Counted from the first letter of the stretch, positions 9,250-18,454 are shown. The stretch is 64,000 nt of DNA from Bacteroidota bacterium (GCA_027491085.1 JAIXWW010000020.1:1-64000), one strand, 5' to 3'. Numbers and translations are program-made. Notes: a model not told the origin generated them from the sequence alone.

Positions 9250-10329
9250 TTATTTTATTTTAAATACATATCCTAAATATGGATATGGAACAAATTCTTC
9301 ACGATTTACAGTAGTATAATTTGAAGAATTGTAATCATATTGCTCAAAACTACTGGTATAAGTATTTCCCATTAATCCAAAATCGAAACAATTAGATTTC
9401 CCTGGAATTCTGAAAGAAACACTAAAAAATCGTTTATCTGAATCTTTCAAAAAGAAATTGTCTGTCATAATGTATAAATTATTGTTAAGCTTCGCCATAC
9501 CGCTTACCGATAAACCAAGGCCATTTAAGTTGCTACTATTGTTATTTAAGGAATTTGCAGCTCTATAATCACCTTGGCCTGCGCTAACAGTTAAATTATT
9601 TTCCTTATTCCTAATGGTAACTCCTCCGCTTAATAATCCAAAGTAATTACTTCTATTATTATTTGAAATGGCACTTCCGTATGTATAAAACATATTATAG
9701 GCAGCACCAATTTTTATGTTTTCTGTAATTTCAAATTGGGTTCTTAGGTTTATATTTCCAAAACCACCAACGAATAAATATAAAAATCCACCCCCAATTG
9801 AAAGGTTGTTAGTAATACCATAATCCAAACCATTGTATAAAACCCAAATGTTTTGGTAATACATTTCATTTTTTTTCAGTCCATTGTAATTGTTGCTAAA
9901 TGAATATTTATATGAATTAATTAACGGGACAAAGTTTCGATTTTTGGTTTTGTCATAATTTGATGAACCGCCAAATTTTACAATATTTAAATTGTTTGGA
10001 TTTCTTGAATCGTAATATTCCTCTTGAGGTTTTTGCGGAGGAGTATTATTTATTTGGTTTGTTTCATTTTCGTTTATTTTTCTAATATTGGCTACGTTTA
10101 TTTGCAGTATGGTTATAATGCCCGCTAAATCGGTTTTTAACTTAACCTCAACTAAGCTCATTTCTAATAGTTTACCCTTTAAAATGGTTCCATCTTTTAA
10201 AGTAACCTCTACCTTATTAATGGTATCTGAAAATGAAAGGTTATCATTCTTTTTTAAAGTGTTATCAGCATGAATAAGCTTGGTTCCCAAAAGAAAGCAA
10301 ATTATTAAAATGACGAGTTTAATGTTCAT
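9250..10329 (-). CDS. Exported protein with LSm/DUF481-like N-terminus and putative beta-barrel (tandem paralog A)
   Basis: The 359-aa product has a signal peptide (about 1-22) and then VEVTLKDGTILKGKLLEMSL and KTDLAGIITI, the same LSm-like module seen in the next gene. A low-complexity Asn-rich linker follows (about 90-125), then a region with repeated short beta-strand patterns and a terminal YLGYVFKIK, which fits an outer-membrane barrel. Several blocks are shared with its neighbour (for example NNYNGLKKNEMYYQNI and NGLDYG), so the pair arose by tandem duplication. It is first in the pair. No ligand or partner can be inferred. Confidence 0.7.
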   Translation of the reverse strand: MNIKLVILIICFLLGTKLIHADNTLKKNDNLSFSDTINKVEVTLKDGTILKGKLLEMSLVEVKLKTDLAGIITILQINVANIRKINENETNQINNTPPQKPQEEYYDSRNPNNLNIVKFGGSSNYDKTKNRNFVPLINSYKYSFSNNYNGLKKNEMYYQNIWVLYNGLDYGITNNLSIGGGFLYLFVGGFGNINLRTQFEITENIKIGAAYNMFYTYGSAISNNNRSNYFGLLSGGVTIRNKENNLTVSAGQGDYRAANSLNNNSSNLNGLGLSVSGMAKLNNNLYIMTDNFFLKDSDKRFFSVSFRIPGKSNCFDFGLMGNTYTSSFEQYDYNSSNYTTVNREEFVPYPYLGYVFKIK

Positions 10330-10461
10330 ATTCTTATATATTTATTTTAAATGTTGAATGGTCTTAATTCTCAATTTTAATTGAAAATAAATTGAAAACC
10401 AAAATCTATTTATTTTTATGCCAATGTCTCAAGTTAAATTTATTCCAGAGTATTTTGGTTT

Positions 10462-11571
10462 TTATAATTTAGAGTTATAACCAAAAGATATTCCAACTCT
10501 AAAGCCATCACTGTTTGGGATGGTTGCCCAAGTGTTAATTGGAATGTTTAGTTTGCCACTTTTCACTGTTTTACCAAATGCTATTACTATGGCACCAGTT
10601 AATTCTAAATCACCCCTGCTATCCAACCTTTTTTCAAGTTTATAGTCAGTAATTTTCATGGCGTCCAAATCTTTTTTACTGTAAAATTTGCCATTATAAT
10701 CAGCACCTTCCATTTTATTTAATATGCCCACTGTTGGCCCGAATGCTATTTCCCAACCATTTTTATTATTTCTGAAACCATTTAAAAAAGTTAGACTTGG
10801 AATAATTAATTGTTGGTCTACACCCGTAATCATTGGTAAAAACTCAAATAAAGCTTGGTAATTACCTTCGTTTAAATATTGTTTTTCAAATTGATAACCA
10901 AATTGAAACATGGCAGGGTTAGCATTGTAACCTCCATCTTGCTTACTTTTTCTTAATACTTCGTTTTCTTTTCCTACTAAATAAGTATAGCCAAATCGAG
11001 GACCTTCAAGGTTAATTCTGTTTTTATTGGGGTTATTTAGAGCATTTTCATAATCAAAGCGTTTGGTAAGTTTAGCCACCAAATCTTCGTTATTAGTAAG
11101 TCCAAACATTTTGTGAGCAGTAATTTTGATCATAGATTGAACCTCATTTGGTAAGTTGTTAAATTCCTCAATGGTGGTTTTTTCAATATTTTGTTTTTGA
11201 ACATTTATGAGCCTTAAAGTTATTAGAATATTTTGATTGATAAGTTCCACGCTTCCCGTAATCATATAATCTGTTTGAATAACTTTTGCTACTTCAAGCA
11301 AACACATTTTTCCATAACAATTATTTACATTAAGTTTATTTTTTTCAATTAAATAATTTACATCGTAGCGGTCTGTAACGTCAAAAGTATCCAGTTTTTC
11401 AATTTCAGTTCTTAGTATATTTCCTAATTGCTGAGCATCCGTTTCAAGTCCTTTGCTATCTACATTTAAAATAGTAACTGTTGGTTTTACTTTTTGAGCA
11501 TTTGCCATAATTACATTGCCTAATAACAAGAATAAAAGTGCTAATTTGTTTAAGTTAATTAAGTGTTTCAT
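10462..11571 (-). CDS. Exported CsgG/LpoB-like domain protein
   Basis: The track begins at 11754, but the ATG at 11571 is chosen. It gives MKHLINLNKLALLFLLLGNV...NAQ, a proper signal peptide, and a 369-aa product; the 61 upstream codons look non-coding. After the signal, about 150 residues (VTILNVDSKGL through GSVELINQNILITLRLINVQ) resemble the alpha/beta fold of CsgG/TolB-N/LpoB-type periplasmic proteins, including a CYGKMC pair of cysteines. The C-terminal half has Gly-rich, aromatic beta-strand patterns and ends VGISFGYNSKL, like an outer-membrane barrel end. Its neighbours are other envelope proteins. Its precise role is unknown. Confidence 0.68.
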   Translation of the reverse strand: MKHLINLNKLALLFLLLGNVIMANAQKVKPTVTILNVDSKGLETDAQQLGNILRTEIEKLDTFDVTDRYDVNYLIEKNKLNVNNCYGKMCLLEVAKVIQTDYMITGSVELINQNILITLRLINVQKQNIEKTTIEEFNNLPNEVQSMIKITAHKMFGLTNNEDLVAKLTKRFDYENALNNPNKNRINLEGPRFGYTYLVGKENEVLRKSKQDGGYNANPAMFQFGYQFEKQYLNEGNYQALFEFLPMITGVDQQLIIPSLTFLNGFRNNKNGWEIAFGPTVGILNKMEGADYNGKFYSKKDLDAMKITDYKLEKRLDSRGDLELTGAIVIAFGKTVKSGKLNIPINTWATIPNSDGFRVGISFGYNSKL

Positions 11572-11794
11572 AATAGTTTTTGTGTTAATTTTATGGCACA
11601 AAACACTTATTATTTTCAATTTAAAAATAATTGATAGAAAGGCCATATTCTTTAAGGGATAGTATAAAACACTAAAATTTTGTTTTAAGTTAGCTTTTGA
11701 ACAGTTTTTAGTGAATTTTGCAATGAAAAATTTAAGTATTTGCATATTTTGCAAAAAAATAATGGCAAAAAATGCTGTTTTAACTAAAAAAATA
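11572..11794. promoter_or_regulatory. Divergent intergenic region
   Basis: This AT-rich stretch separates two divergent genes and must carry promoters for both. Both ORF-track starts extend into it, but neither extension looks coding: one lacks the signal peptide position, the other is Lys/Ile-rich with no domain. I could not assign -33 and -7 boxes with confidence. Confidence 0.45.
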
Positions 11795-12793
11795 ATGAGT
11801 AAAGAAGGAACTAATTCAATTCAAGAACAATTTATAAGCAAATTAAAAACGGCTATTCCAGCAAACGAAAACTTGGTTCAAAGCATTGCTGATACATTAA
11901 ACTTAAGTTTAGATAGTGCCTACAGGCGCATTAGATGCGAGAAACTGTTTGATATTGACGAAGTAGCTATTTTATGTAAAACCTATAAAGTTAGGTTTGA
12001 TGATGACGTAAATACATTGGCTAATGGAGCCAACTTTAATTTTAATTTATTAGAAAACAGTAAAGAGAAATTTAGGCAATGGTTACAAAGCATTTTAGAA
12101 AACCTCAAACAAATTAGCTCACGCCCAGAGAATACTATTATTTACTCTGCAGATGATGTTCCTATTTGGCATCATTTCAATGATGAGTATTTAATAAAGT
12201 TCAAAATATTTTATTGGCTTAAAACAATATTGGCCGATCCTGATTTTGTAGATAAAAATTTTGATGCTGACTTAATTTCAAACGATTTAGTACAAATGGC
12301 AAAAGATGTTGCTTTTTATTACAATCAAACCACTTCCATTGAAATTTGGACAGAAGATACTTTTAACTCAACCCTTAAACAAGTAGAGTATTTTTGGGGT
12401 AGTGGATTTTTTAAAACCAAAGAAGATGCAATTAATGTATGTAACTCTATTTACCATGAGTTAAATATTTTACAAAAAATATGTGCTAATAGTAGTAAAT
12501 CAGAAAATGGAAAACCTAATTTTACCATGTATCATAGCGAGGTAATGGTGGGTAATAACAGTATCGTTGCTACTATTGGTCAAACTAAAATTTCGTATGT
12601 GAGTTATAACACATTTAATATGATGACCACTACAAACGATAAATTTGTGCACGAAGCAGAGCAATGGCTTAAAAATCTAATCAAAAAGTCAATATTAATA
12701 AGTGGAGTAGGAGAGAAGCAGCGTAATCAATTTTTCAGGAAATTAACTCAACGCCTCGATAAATTGAAACATGAAATAGAAGCCGAAATGTAA
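11795..12793 (+). CDS. Putative helix-turn-helix regulatory protein
   Basis: ATG 11795 gives MSKEGTNSIQEQF and a 332-aa protein; ATG 11762 is also possible, and the track start at 11711 seems too early. Residues 15-70 (LVQSIADTLNLSLDSAYRRI, then FDIDEVAILCKTYKV) have the pattern of an XRE-like helix-turn-helix. The remaining 260 or so residues are mostly helical with conserved-looking aromatic residues and match no domain I can name. Proteins of this layout in Bacteroidota are usually annotated as HTH domain-containing. It is divergent from the CsgG/LpoB-like gene, so control of that gene is possible but unproven. Confidence 0.65.
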   Translation: MSKEGTNSIQEQFISKLKTAIPANENLVQSIADTLNLSLDSAYRRIRCEKLFDIDEVAILCKTYKVRFDDDVNTLANGANFNFNLLENSKEKFRQWLQSILENLKQISSRPENTIIYSADDVPIWHHFNDEYLIKFKIFYWLKTILADPDFVDKNFDADLISNDLVQMAKDVAFYYNQTTSIEIWTEDTFNSTLKQVEYFWGSGFFKTKEDAINVCNSIYHELNILQKICANSSKSENGKPNFTMYHSEVMVGNNSIVATIGQTKISYVSYNTFNMMTTTNDKFVHEAEQWLKNLIKKSILISGVGEKQRNQFFRKLTQRLDKLKHEIEAEM

Positions 12794-12919
12794 ATTTTAA
12801 ACCTATTCGATACACTCAAAATATATTTAGGCAACAGAATTATACAGTTTTACATAATTGGTATAAAATAAATTTAATAATTACTTGACATTGCAAGCAT
12901 AAAGACTAATTTCGTTAAT

Positions 12920-13819
12920 ATGATTTTGAGTAGTTCGATAGTACAATATTTGCAGTATGTGGAGTTCGAAAAAAAACAAGCTAAACATACACTTATTAAC
13001 TACAAGGTAGACTTAACTCAATTTGAAAATTACGTCACTCAAATTTATCAAATTAACCATATTGGACAGGTAACTCATTTTCATATAAAAAGCTGGTTGG
13101 TACATCAAATAAATGAAGGTTTAAAAAATCGTTCTGTAGCCCGTAAAATTTCAACTTTAAAGTCGTTTTACAATTTCTTATTGCGCGAGCAATTAGTTAC
13201 TATTAATCCACTTAATAAAGTTCAGGCACCAAAAGTTGAAAAACGCTTACCTGAGTTTGTTGAACAAAATGCCATGGAAAATTTATTTGATGGAAATATA
13301 GATGATGAGCATTTTGAAAACACTTTTGAAGGTTTAAGAGACAAATTGATGGTTAATTTATTTTATGCTACAGGTATTCGCTTGTCTGAGTTGCAAAATA
13401 TTGAAAACCCAAACATTGATTTTTATAAAAAACAAATAAAAGTATTAGGAAAACGAAATAAAGAACGCATTATACCTTTAACAAACGAGGTAATTGAGCT
13501 AATAAAACAATATAATAACCAAAAAATAGCAAATGGTTTAGTTAGCAATTATTTGTTATTAACCAATAAAGGCGAGCCTTTATACGCCAAATTAATTTAT
13601 ACCACAGTAAAAAAATATTTAAGTAAAGTAACTACCTTGTCTAAGAGAAGTCCGCATGTGTTACGCCACACCTATGCTACTCATTTATTAAATCAAGGTG
13701 CCGATTTAAACGCAATAAAAGAACTATTAGGTCACTCAAGTCTGGCAGCTACTCAAGTATATACTCATAACAGTATTCAACAATTAAAAGAAGTGTATAA
13801 AAAACACCCTAGGAAATAG
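12920..13819 (+). CDS. xerC: Tyrosine recombinase XerC/XerD family
   Basis: The 299-aa protein has an N-terminal SAM-like core-binding domain (about 1-90) and a C-terminal catalytic domain. Catalytic residues visible are Arg in ATGIRLSEL, Lys in the GKRNKERIIPL hairpin, the HVLRH box (His246, Arg249), His272 in LGHSS and the nucleophile Tyr281 in TQVYTH. Length and lack of extra domains fit the housekeeping Xer recombinase that resolves chromosome dimers at dif, rather than a phage integrase. It sits directly upstream of hpf and the tRNA/tuf cluster, an arrangement often seen in Bacteroidota. I cannot decide between XerC and XerD from this sequence alone. No dif site was recognised nearby. 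Confidence 0.9.
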   Translation: MILSSSIVQYLQYVEFEKKQAKHTLINYKVDLTQFENYVTQIYQINHIGQVTHFHIKSWLVHQINEGLKNRSVARKISTLKSFYNFLLREQLVTINPLNKVQAPKVEKRLPEFVEQNAMENLFDGNIDDEHFENTFEGLRDKLMVNLFYATGIRLSELQNIENPNIDFYKKQIKVLGKRNKERIIPLTNEVIELIKQYNNQKIANGLVSNYLLLTNKGEPLYAKLIYTTVKKYLSKVTTLSKRSPHVLRHTYATHLLNQGADLNAIKELLGHSSLAATQVYTHNSIQQLKEVYKKHPRK

Positions 13820-13857
13820 ATAAAATAAATTGTAACAATTAAAAAACAATCTAAATT

Positions 13858-14160
13858 ATGAAAGTTAACATTCAATCAATCCATTTTGACGCAGACATTA
13901 AACTACTTGATTTTATTACAAAAAAAGTAGAAAAAGCAAAAACCTTTTACGAGGGAATAGATAACGCAATGGTATATTTACGATTAGAAAAAGATGCACA
14001 TGGCGAAAATAAAGTAGTGGAGGTGAAATTAAATATGGCCGGTCACGAGGTTTTTGCAAAAGAACACAGCAATACTTTTGAATCAGCAGTTGATTTGGTA
14101 ATAGATAAAATAAAAGCTCAAGTAAAAAAACATAAGGAAAAACTTCAAGATAAAGTATAA
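13858..14160 (+). CDS. hpf: Ribosome hibernation-promoting factor, short form (HPF/RaiA family)
   Basis: The 100-aa protein covers a single S30AE domain: a beta strand MKVNIQSIHFDAD, a helix LLDFITKKVEKAKTFY, and a C-terminal Lys-rich helix ending KAQVKKHKEKLQDKV. Members bind the small ribosomal subunit near the decoding centre in stationary phase and either promote 100S dimers or block translation. There is no long C-terminal dimerisation domain, so this is the short type. It lies 38 bases after xerC, probably in one operon, and is followed by a terminator. Confidence 0.92.
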   Translation: MKVNIQSIHFDADIKLLDFITKKVEKAKTFYEGIDNAMVYLRLEKDAHGENKVVEVKLNMAGHEVFAKEHSNTFESAVDLVIDKIKAQVKKHKEKLQDKV

Positions 14161-14186
14161 GATAATTAACTAAATAGAAAAATAAT

Positions 14187-14218
14187 TAAGACCAGCACCT
14201 AAAAATGCTGGTTTTTTT
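14187..14218 (+). terminator. Terminator after hpf
   Basis: Stem ACCAGCA / TGCTGGT (14191-14197 / 14206-14212) with an 8-nt loop is followed by a run of seven T. It separates the xerC-hpf unit from the tRNA cluster. Confidence 0.88.
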
Positions 14219-14331
14219 GTTTAATAAATATATCTTGCAACCGCAAAAAAAGGGAAATAGTATTATTGAAAAACAAATAACCTTGTAATTCAATACTTAC
14301 TGAGAATAAATAAAAATAATTTAAAAAATAA

Positions 14332-14362
14332 TTTGCATTTCTCATTAATACCACTACTTTTG
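14332..14362 (+). promoter_or_regulatory. Bacteroidota-type promoter of the tRNA/tuf cluster
   Basis: TTTG at 14332-14335 and TACTTTTG at 14355-14362 are 19 bases apart. This matches the housekeeping-sigma consensus of the phylum (TTTG, about 19 nt, TAnnTTTG). The expected start of transcription is near 14368, about 83 bases before the first tRNA. Confidence 0.75.
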
Positions 14363-14450
14363 CAGTCCGAAAAACAAATCGGAGTTCTTAAAAAAGTTAG
14401 TGATATTTGATTGTCAAAATAAAATAAACCATATTTTATTAAAGATATAA

Positions 14451-14523
14451 GCCACTTTAGCTCAGCTGGTAGAGCAACTGATTTGTAATCAGTAGGTCGC
14501 TGGTTCGATTCCGGCAAGTGGCT
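14451..14523 (+). tRNA. tRNA-Thr (TGT)
   Basis: All four arms pair: acceptor GCCACTT / AAGTGGC, D arm GCTC/GAGC, anticodon arm ACTGA-TTTGTAA-TCAGT with anticodon TGT, and T arm with TTCGATT. Discriminator base is T. The 3' CCA is not encoded. Confidence 0.96.
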
Positions 14524-14552
14524 CAATTATTATTGTAGTAATGCAGTAATAA

Positions 14553-14633
14553 GGGGAGATACCAGAGCGGCCAAATGGGACGGACTGTAAATCCGTTGAG
14601 AAATCTACGAAGGTTCGAATCCTTCTCTCCCCA
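14553..14633 (+). tRNA. tRNA-Tyr (GTA)
   Basis: An 81-nt class II tRNA with a long variable arm. The acceptor GGGGAGA pairs with TCTCCCC, and the anticodon arm ACGGA-CTGTAAA-TCCGT gives anticodon GTA. The discriminator is A, as expected for Tyr. CCA is not encoded. Confidence 0.96.
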
Positions 14634-14645
14634 CAAATATTATAA

Positions 14646-14718
14646 GCGAGAGTAGCTCAGTTGGTAGAGCGACAGCCTTCCAAGCTGTAGGTCGCGGGTT
14701 CGAGCCTCGTCTCTCGCT
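14646..14718 (+). tRNA. tRNA-Gly (TCC)
   Basis: Acceptor GCGAGAG / CTCTCGC, anticodon arm ACAGC-CTTCCAA-GCTGT with anticodon TCC, and T loop TTCGAGC. It lies 12 bases after tRNA-Tyr in the same array. CCA is not encoded. Confidence 0.96.
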
Positions 14719-14914
14719 CAATTTGAAAATTGTTTTGCCGAATGATATCGATAAGTAAAACAATTTTTTTCATTTATTGGCAGTTGTAACTGCTGGGAAA
14801 TGTAAAGTTTTTTAAAGTAGCTTTTGAAGTTATTTTATATGTTAAAAAGAGAGTTAAAATGAGTTTTACCTTAAGGTGAAACAAATATAGAACTACAACA
14901 TAATAACAAAACAA

Positions 14915-14986
<72 letters not shown>

Positions 14987-14999
14987 CAAAAAAAATAAT

Positions 15000-15018
15000 A
15001 GCTCCCTAGGGGGCTTTT
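15000..15018 (+). promoter_or_regulatory. Weak terminator-like hairpin between tRNA-Thr and tuf
   Basis: AGCTCC / GGGGCT (one G.T pair) around a CTAG loop is followed by only four T. It could be a processing signal or leaky attenuator that sets the ratio of tRNA to tuf mRNA. The evidence is only the base pairing. Confidence 0.4.
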
Positions 15019-15057
15019 GGTGTATTTAAAAACAATAAAAATTAATAAATAAATAAA

Positions 15058-16245
15058 ATGGCTAAAGAAAAATTTGACCGCAGTAAACCCCATGTAAATA
15101 TTGGAACTATTGGTCACGTAGATCACGGTAAAACAACATTAACTGCAGCAATTACAAAAGTATTATCTGATGCAGGTTTATCAGAAGCTCGCTCTTTCGA
15201 TTCAATCGATTCAGCTCCAGAAGAAAAAGAACGTGGTATTACAATTAATACCGCTCACGTTGAATATTCAACAGCTAACCGTCACTACGCTCACGTAGAT
15301 TGTCCAGGTCACGCGGATTATGTTAAGAACATGGTTACGGGTGCTGCACAAATGGATGGTGCTATCCTAGTGGTTGCATCTACAGATGGTCCTATGCCTC
15401 AAACTCGCGAACATATTTTATTAGCTCGTCAGGTAGGTGTACCTCGTATCGTTGTATTCATGAATAAAGTGGATATGGTTGATGATGCTGAGTTATTAGA
15501 AATCGTAGAAATGGAAATCCGTGATTTATTAGATAAATACGAATTCCCTGGTCAAGAAATTCCAGTTATCCAAGGTTCTGCTTTAGGTGGATTAAACGGT
15601 GACGCTAAATGGGTTGCTAAGATCATGGAATTAATGGATGCAGTTGATTCATACATCCCAGTTCCTCCACGTTTAACTGAATTACCTTTCTTAATGCCAG
15701 TTGAAGATGTGTTCTCAATTACAGGTCGTGGTACAGTTGCTACAGGTCGTATTGAGCGTGGTATCATTAACTCAAGTGAAGGTGTTGAAATTATCGGTTT
15801 AGGTGCTGAAAAATTAACTTCTACTGTTACTGGTGTTGAAATGTTCCGTAAAATATTAGATAGAGGTGAAGCTGGTGATAACGTAGGTTTATTGTTACGT
15901 GGTGTTGAAAAAGAAGCTATCCGTAGAGGTATGGTTATTTGCAAGCCAGGTTCAGTAACTCCACACACTGAATTCAAAGCTGAAATCTATGTATTGTCGA
16001 AAGACGAAGGTGGACGTCACACTCCATTCTTTAACAAATACCGTCCTCAATTCTACTTCCGTACTACAGACGTAACAGGTGAAGTAGTATTGCCAGAAGG
16101 AATGGAAATGATTATGCCAGGTGATAACGTTACTATTACTGTTAAATTAATCAATCCAATTGCTATGGAGAAAAACTTACGTTTTGCGATCCGTGAAGGT
16201 GGTAGAACAGTAGGTGCTGGTCAGGTAACTGAAATTTTAAAATAA
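15058..16245 (+). CDS. tuf: Elongation factor Tu
   Basis: The 395-aa product is full-length EF-Tu. The GTPase domain has GHVDHGKTT (about 18-26), the effector region [15 protein letters not shown] and NKVDMVDD. Domains II and III follow, ending [13 protein letters not shown]-Tu delivers aminoacyl-tRNA to the ribosome. The gene is embedded between four tRNA genes and tRNA-Trp/secE/nusG, the usual cluster context. Codons favour the few common tRNAs, as expected for a highly expressed gene. Start [20 protein letters not shown] is the standard one. Confidence 0.99.
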   Translation: MAKEKFDRSKPHVNIGTIGHVDHGKTTLTAAITKVLSDAGLSEARSFDSIDSAPEEKERGITINTAHVEYSTANRHYAHVDCPGHADYVKNMVTGAAQMDGAILVVASTDGPMPQTREHILLARQVGVPRIVVFMNKVDMVDDAELLEIVEMEIRDLLDKYEFPGQEIPVIQGSALGGLNGDAKWVAKIMELMDAVDSYIPVPPRLTELPFLMPVEDVFSITGRGTVATGRIERGIINSSEGVEIIGLGAEKLTSTVTGVEMFRKILDRGEAGDNVGLLLRGVEKEAIRRGMVICKPGSVTPHTEFKAEIYVLSKDEGGRHTPFFNKYRPQFYFRTTDVTGEVVLPEGMEMIMPGDNVTITVKLINPIAMEKNLRFAIREGGRTVGAGQVTEILK

Positions 16246-16265
16246 TTTTAATAAATAAAGATACT

Positions 16266-16297
16266 AAATGTTGGTTAAGGCAACTTAGCCAACATTT
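16266..16297 (+). promoter_or_regulatory. Strong hairpin between tuf and tRNA-Trp
   Basis: A 14-bp stem (16266-16279 / 16284-16297, one T.G pair) is capped by a GCAA tetraloop. No T-run follows, so it is unlikely to be a simple intrinsic terminator. An RNase processing site or mRNA 3'-end stabiliser is more likely, since tRNA-Trp begins 12 bases later. Confidence 0.6.
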
Positions 16298-16309
16298 GGT
16301 GTCTAAATT

Positions 16310-16380
16310 AGGAGTGTAGTTCAAGGGTAGAATGTCGGTCTCCAAAACCGCTGATGGGAGTTCGAATCTCTCCACTCCTG
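16310..16380 (+). tRNA. tRNA-Trp (CCA)
   Basis: Acceptor AGGAGTG / CACTCCT, anticodon loop CTCCAAA giving anticodon CCA, T loop TTCGAAT and discriminator G, the Trp identity base. The outermost pair of the anticodon stem (T/C) is mismatched. The 3' CCA is not encoded. It sits between tuf and secE, as in many bacteria. Confidence 0.94.
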
Positions 16381-16427
16381 CAAAAAAATAAGAGTTTAAC
16401 AAGCTAACTTGTAAAGCTCATCAAACT

Positions 16428-16622
16428 ATGAATAAAATTAAAGAATACGTAAAATTATCATACGATGAATTAATGAATAAGGTAACTTGGCCTACTTGGG
16501 GTGAGTTGCAAGAAAGTACTATCATAGTTATGATTGCTGCCTTATTAATTGCATTTATAATATTCATTATGGATTTAATTAGCAATGGTGGTTTAGGATT
16601 TTTTTACCAAATATTTAAGTAA
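16428..16622 (+). CDS. secE: Preprotein translocase subunit SecE
   Basis: The 64-aa single-span SecE begins with an amphipathic helix (IKEYVKLSYDELMNKVTWPTWGEL), which carries the conserved V-TWP motif. One transmembrane helix follows (about 30-50) and a short tail. SecE clamps SecY in the inner-membrane translocon. This short form with one helix is normal outside Proteobacteria. It is followed 13 bases later by nusG, a near-universal pairing. Confidence 0.95.
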   Translation: MNKIKEYVKLSYDELMNKVTWPTWGELQESTIIVMIAALLIAFIIFIMDLISNGGLGFFYQIFK

Positions 16623-16635
16623 TTAAATCGAGAAA

Positions 16636-17178
16636 ATGATACAAGAACAATTTAAGTGGTATGTGGCCAGAGCAATTACCGGACAAGAAAAAAAGGTAAA
16701 AGCGCAAATTGAAGTTGAGCTCGAAAGAGCAGGTTTGAGTGTTCATGTACCTCAAATTTTAATACCTACTGAAAAAGTTTATACTGTAAAAAATGGTAAA
16801 AAAATAGCAAAAGAAAAAGCTTACTTACCGGGTTATATATTAATTCAAGCAGAATTAGTAGGCGAAGTTGGTCATACCATTGATTCTGTTAATGGTATTG
16901 TAGGTTTTTTAGGTGGTAAATCTACGCCAGTTCCTTTGCGTCAGTCAGAAGTTGCTCGTATTTTGGGTAATGTTGATGCAATTGGTGAGCAAGGTGAAGT
17001 AATGGATGAACCATTTATAGTTGGTGAAACAGTTAAAGTAATTGATGGTCCTTTTAGTGGATTTGATGGATTGATTGAAGAAGTAAGTGAAGAGAAGAAA
17101 AAGCTAAAAGTGATGGTAAAAATATTTGGCAGAAGAACTCCTTTAGAGTTAAATTTCGTTCAAGTAGAAAAAGAATAA
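16636..17178 (+). CDS. nusG: Transcription termination/antitermination protein NusG
   Basis: The 180-aa protein has the NGN domain (about 5-115), opening with KWYVARAITGQEKKVKAQIE and carrying YLPGYILI. A KOW domain follows (about 128-165), with VKVIDGPFSGFDGLIEEV. NusG binds RNA polymerase at the clamp and links it to Rho or ribosomal S10. The length is typical. It lies in the secE-nusG-rplK order seen in most bacteria. Confidence 0.97.
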   Translation: MIQEQFKWYVARAITGQEKKVKAQIEVELERAGLSVHVPQILIPTEKVYTVKNGKKIAKEKAYLPGYILIQAELVGEVGHTIDSVNGIVGFLGGKSTPVPLRQSEVARILGNVDAIGEQGEVMDEPFIVGETVKVIDGPFSGFDGLIEEVSEEKKKLKVMVKIFGRRTPLELNFVQVEKE

Positions 17179-17273
17179 AAGAATAATTATATTTAATTTT
17201 TATAGTATTTAATGCTGCTTTCCACTGATTAAATATTTAAGGATTGGATAGGTATTATATATAAATAAATAAA

Positions 17274-17717
17274 ATGGCTAAAGAATTAACAGGATTTGTA
17301 AAATTGCAGGTAAAAGGCGGTAGCGCTAACCCTGCACCACCAATTGGACCAGCTTTAGGTTCGAAAGGTATAAATATCATGGAGTTTTGCAAGCAATTTA
17401 ATGCTCGTACCCAAGATAAAGCTGGTAAAATATTACCAGTAGTAATTTCAGTATACAGTGACAAGTCATTCGACTTCATTATTAAAACACCACCAGTAGC
17501 CTCTCAACTGCTGGAAGCTGCAAAAATCAAATCTGGTTCAGCTGAATCTAACCGTAAGAAAGTTGGTTCAGTAACTTGGGACCAAGTTCGCGATATTGCA
17601 GCTGATAAAATGCAAGATATGAACTGCTTTAAAGTAGAATCAGCCATGAAAATGGTAGCAGGTTCAGCTCGCTCTATGGGTATTACTGTTACGGGTGATA
17701 GTCCATTTCAAAATTAA
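17274..17717 (+). CDS. rplK: 50S ribosomal protein L11
   Basis: The 147-aa L11 has the N-terminal domain with the Pro-rich [20 protein letters not shown] segment. The C-terminal rRNA-binding domain contains [20 protein letters not shown] and ends [10 protein letters not shown]. It forms the GTPase-associated centre with L10 and L7/L12. It is 18 bases upstream of rplA. The 95-base gap before it may hold a promoter, but I could not define one. Confidence 0.98.
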   Translation: MAKELTGFVKLQVKGGSANPAPPIGPALGSKGINIMEFCKQFNARTQDKAGKILPVVISVYSDKSFDFIIKTPPVASQLLEAAKIKSGSAESNRKKVGSVTWDQVRDIAADKMQDMNCFKVESAMKMVAGSARSMGITVTGDSPFQN

Positions 17718-17735
17718 TTTTTAGATTGTAAAACA

Positions 17736-18434
17736 ATGGCAAGGATCAGCAAAAAAAGAAAAGAAGTACTCAAGAAAATTGAGGCAAACAAAAACTACAC
17801 TTTGTCTGATGCATCTAAATTGGTGAAAGATATTTCTTACACTAAGTTTGATTCATCGGTTGATATTGATGTACGCTTGGGAGTTGACCCTAAAAAAGCC
17901 AATCAAATGGTTCGTGGTGTGGTAAGTTTGCCACATGGTACCGGTAAAGATGTTCGTGTTTTAGCATTAGTTACTCCTGATAAGGAAGCTGAAGCTCGCG
18001 AAGCTGGTGCAGACCATGTAGGTTTGGATGAATTTATCCAAAAGATTGAGCAAGGATGGGTTGACATTGATATCATTGTAACAATGCCTGCGGTAATGGC
18101 TAAATTAGGTAAATTAGGTAAAATTTTAGGACCTCGTAACTTAATGCCAAATCCTAAATCAGGAACAGTTACTATGGAAATTGGTAAAACTGTAAGAGAA
18201 GTAAAAGCTGGTAAAATTGATTTTAAAGTAGATAAAGAAGGAGCAATCCATACATCTATTGGTAAAACTTCAATGGAACCACAAAAATTATTCGAAAATG
18301 CAGTTGAATTAATTCAAACTATTAATAAGCTAAAACCATCAGCAGCTAAAGGTACTTACTTAAAAGGCGTAAGCTTAAGTAGTACAATGAGCCCTGGTAT
18401 TTCAGTAGATACAAAATCAATTCCTGGCATTTAA
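17736..18434 (+). CDS. rplA: 50S ribosomal protein L1
   Basis: The 232-aa protein carries the L1 signatures [23 protein letters not shown] and a C-terminal [15 protein letters not shown] strand pair. L1 binds 23S rRNA at the L1 stalk and takes part in tRNA exit. In many bacteria it represses its own rplKA mRNA; no clear L1 target mimic was recognised here. It is 20 bases upstream of rplJ. Confidence 0.98.
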   Translation: MARISKKRKEVLKKIEANKNYTLSDASKLVKDISYTKFDSSVDIDVRLGVDPKKANQMVRGVVSLPHGTGKDVRVLALVTPDKEAEAREAGADHVGLDEFIQKIEQGWVDIDIIVTMPAVMAKLGKLGKILGPRNLMPNPKSGTVTMEIGKTVREVKAGKIDFKVDKEGAIHTSIGKTSMEPQKLFENAVELIQTINKLKPSAAKGTYLKGVSLSSTMSPGISVDTKSIPGI

Positions 18435-18454
18435 AATTTAATAAAACAACAGTT

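Noticed and set aside
12920-13819. Phage or integrative-element integrase
   Set aside because: The recombinase has the size and context (hpf, tRNA/tuf) of a housekeeping Xer protein. Although tRNA genes lie downstream, no direct repeat of a tRNA 3' end or mobile-element gene was seen.
16163-16402. 79-aa ORF antisense to tuf end and tRNA-Trp
   Set aside because: ERFELPSAVLETDILPLNYTP is the antisense translation of tRNA-Trp, a well-known database artefact.
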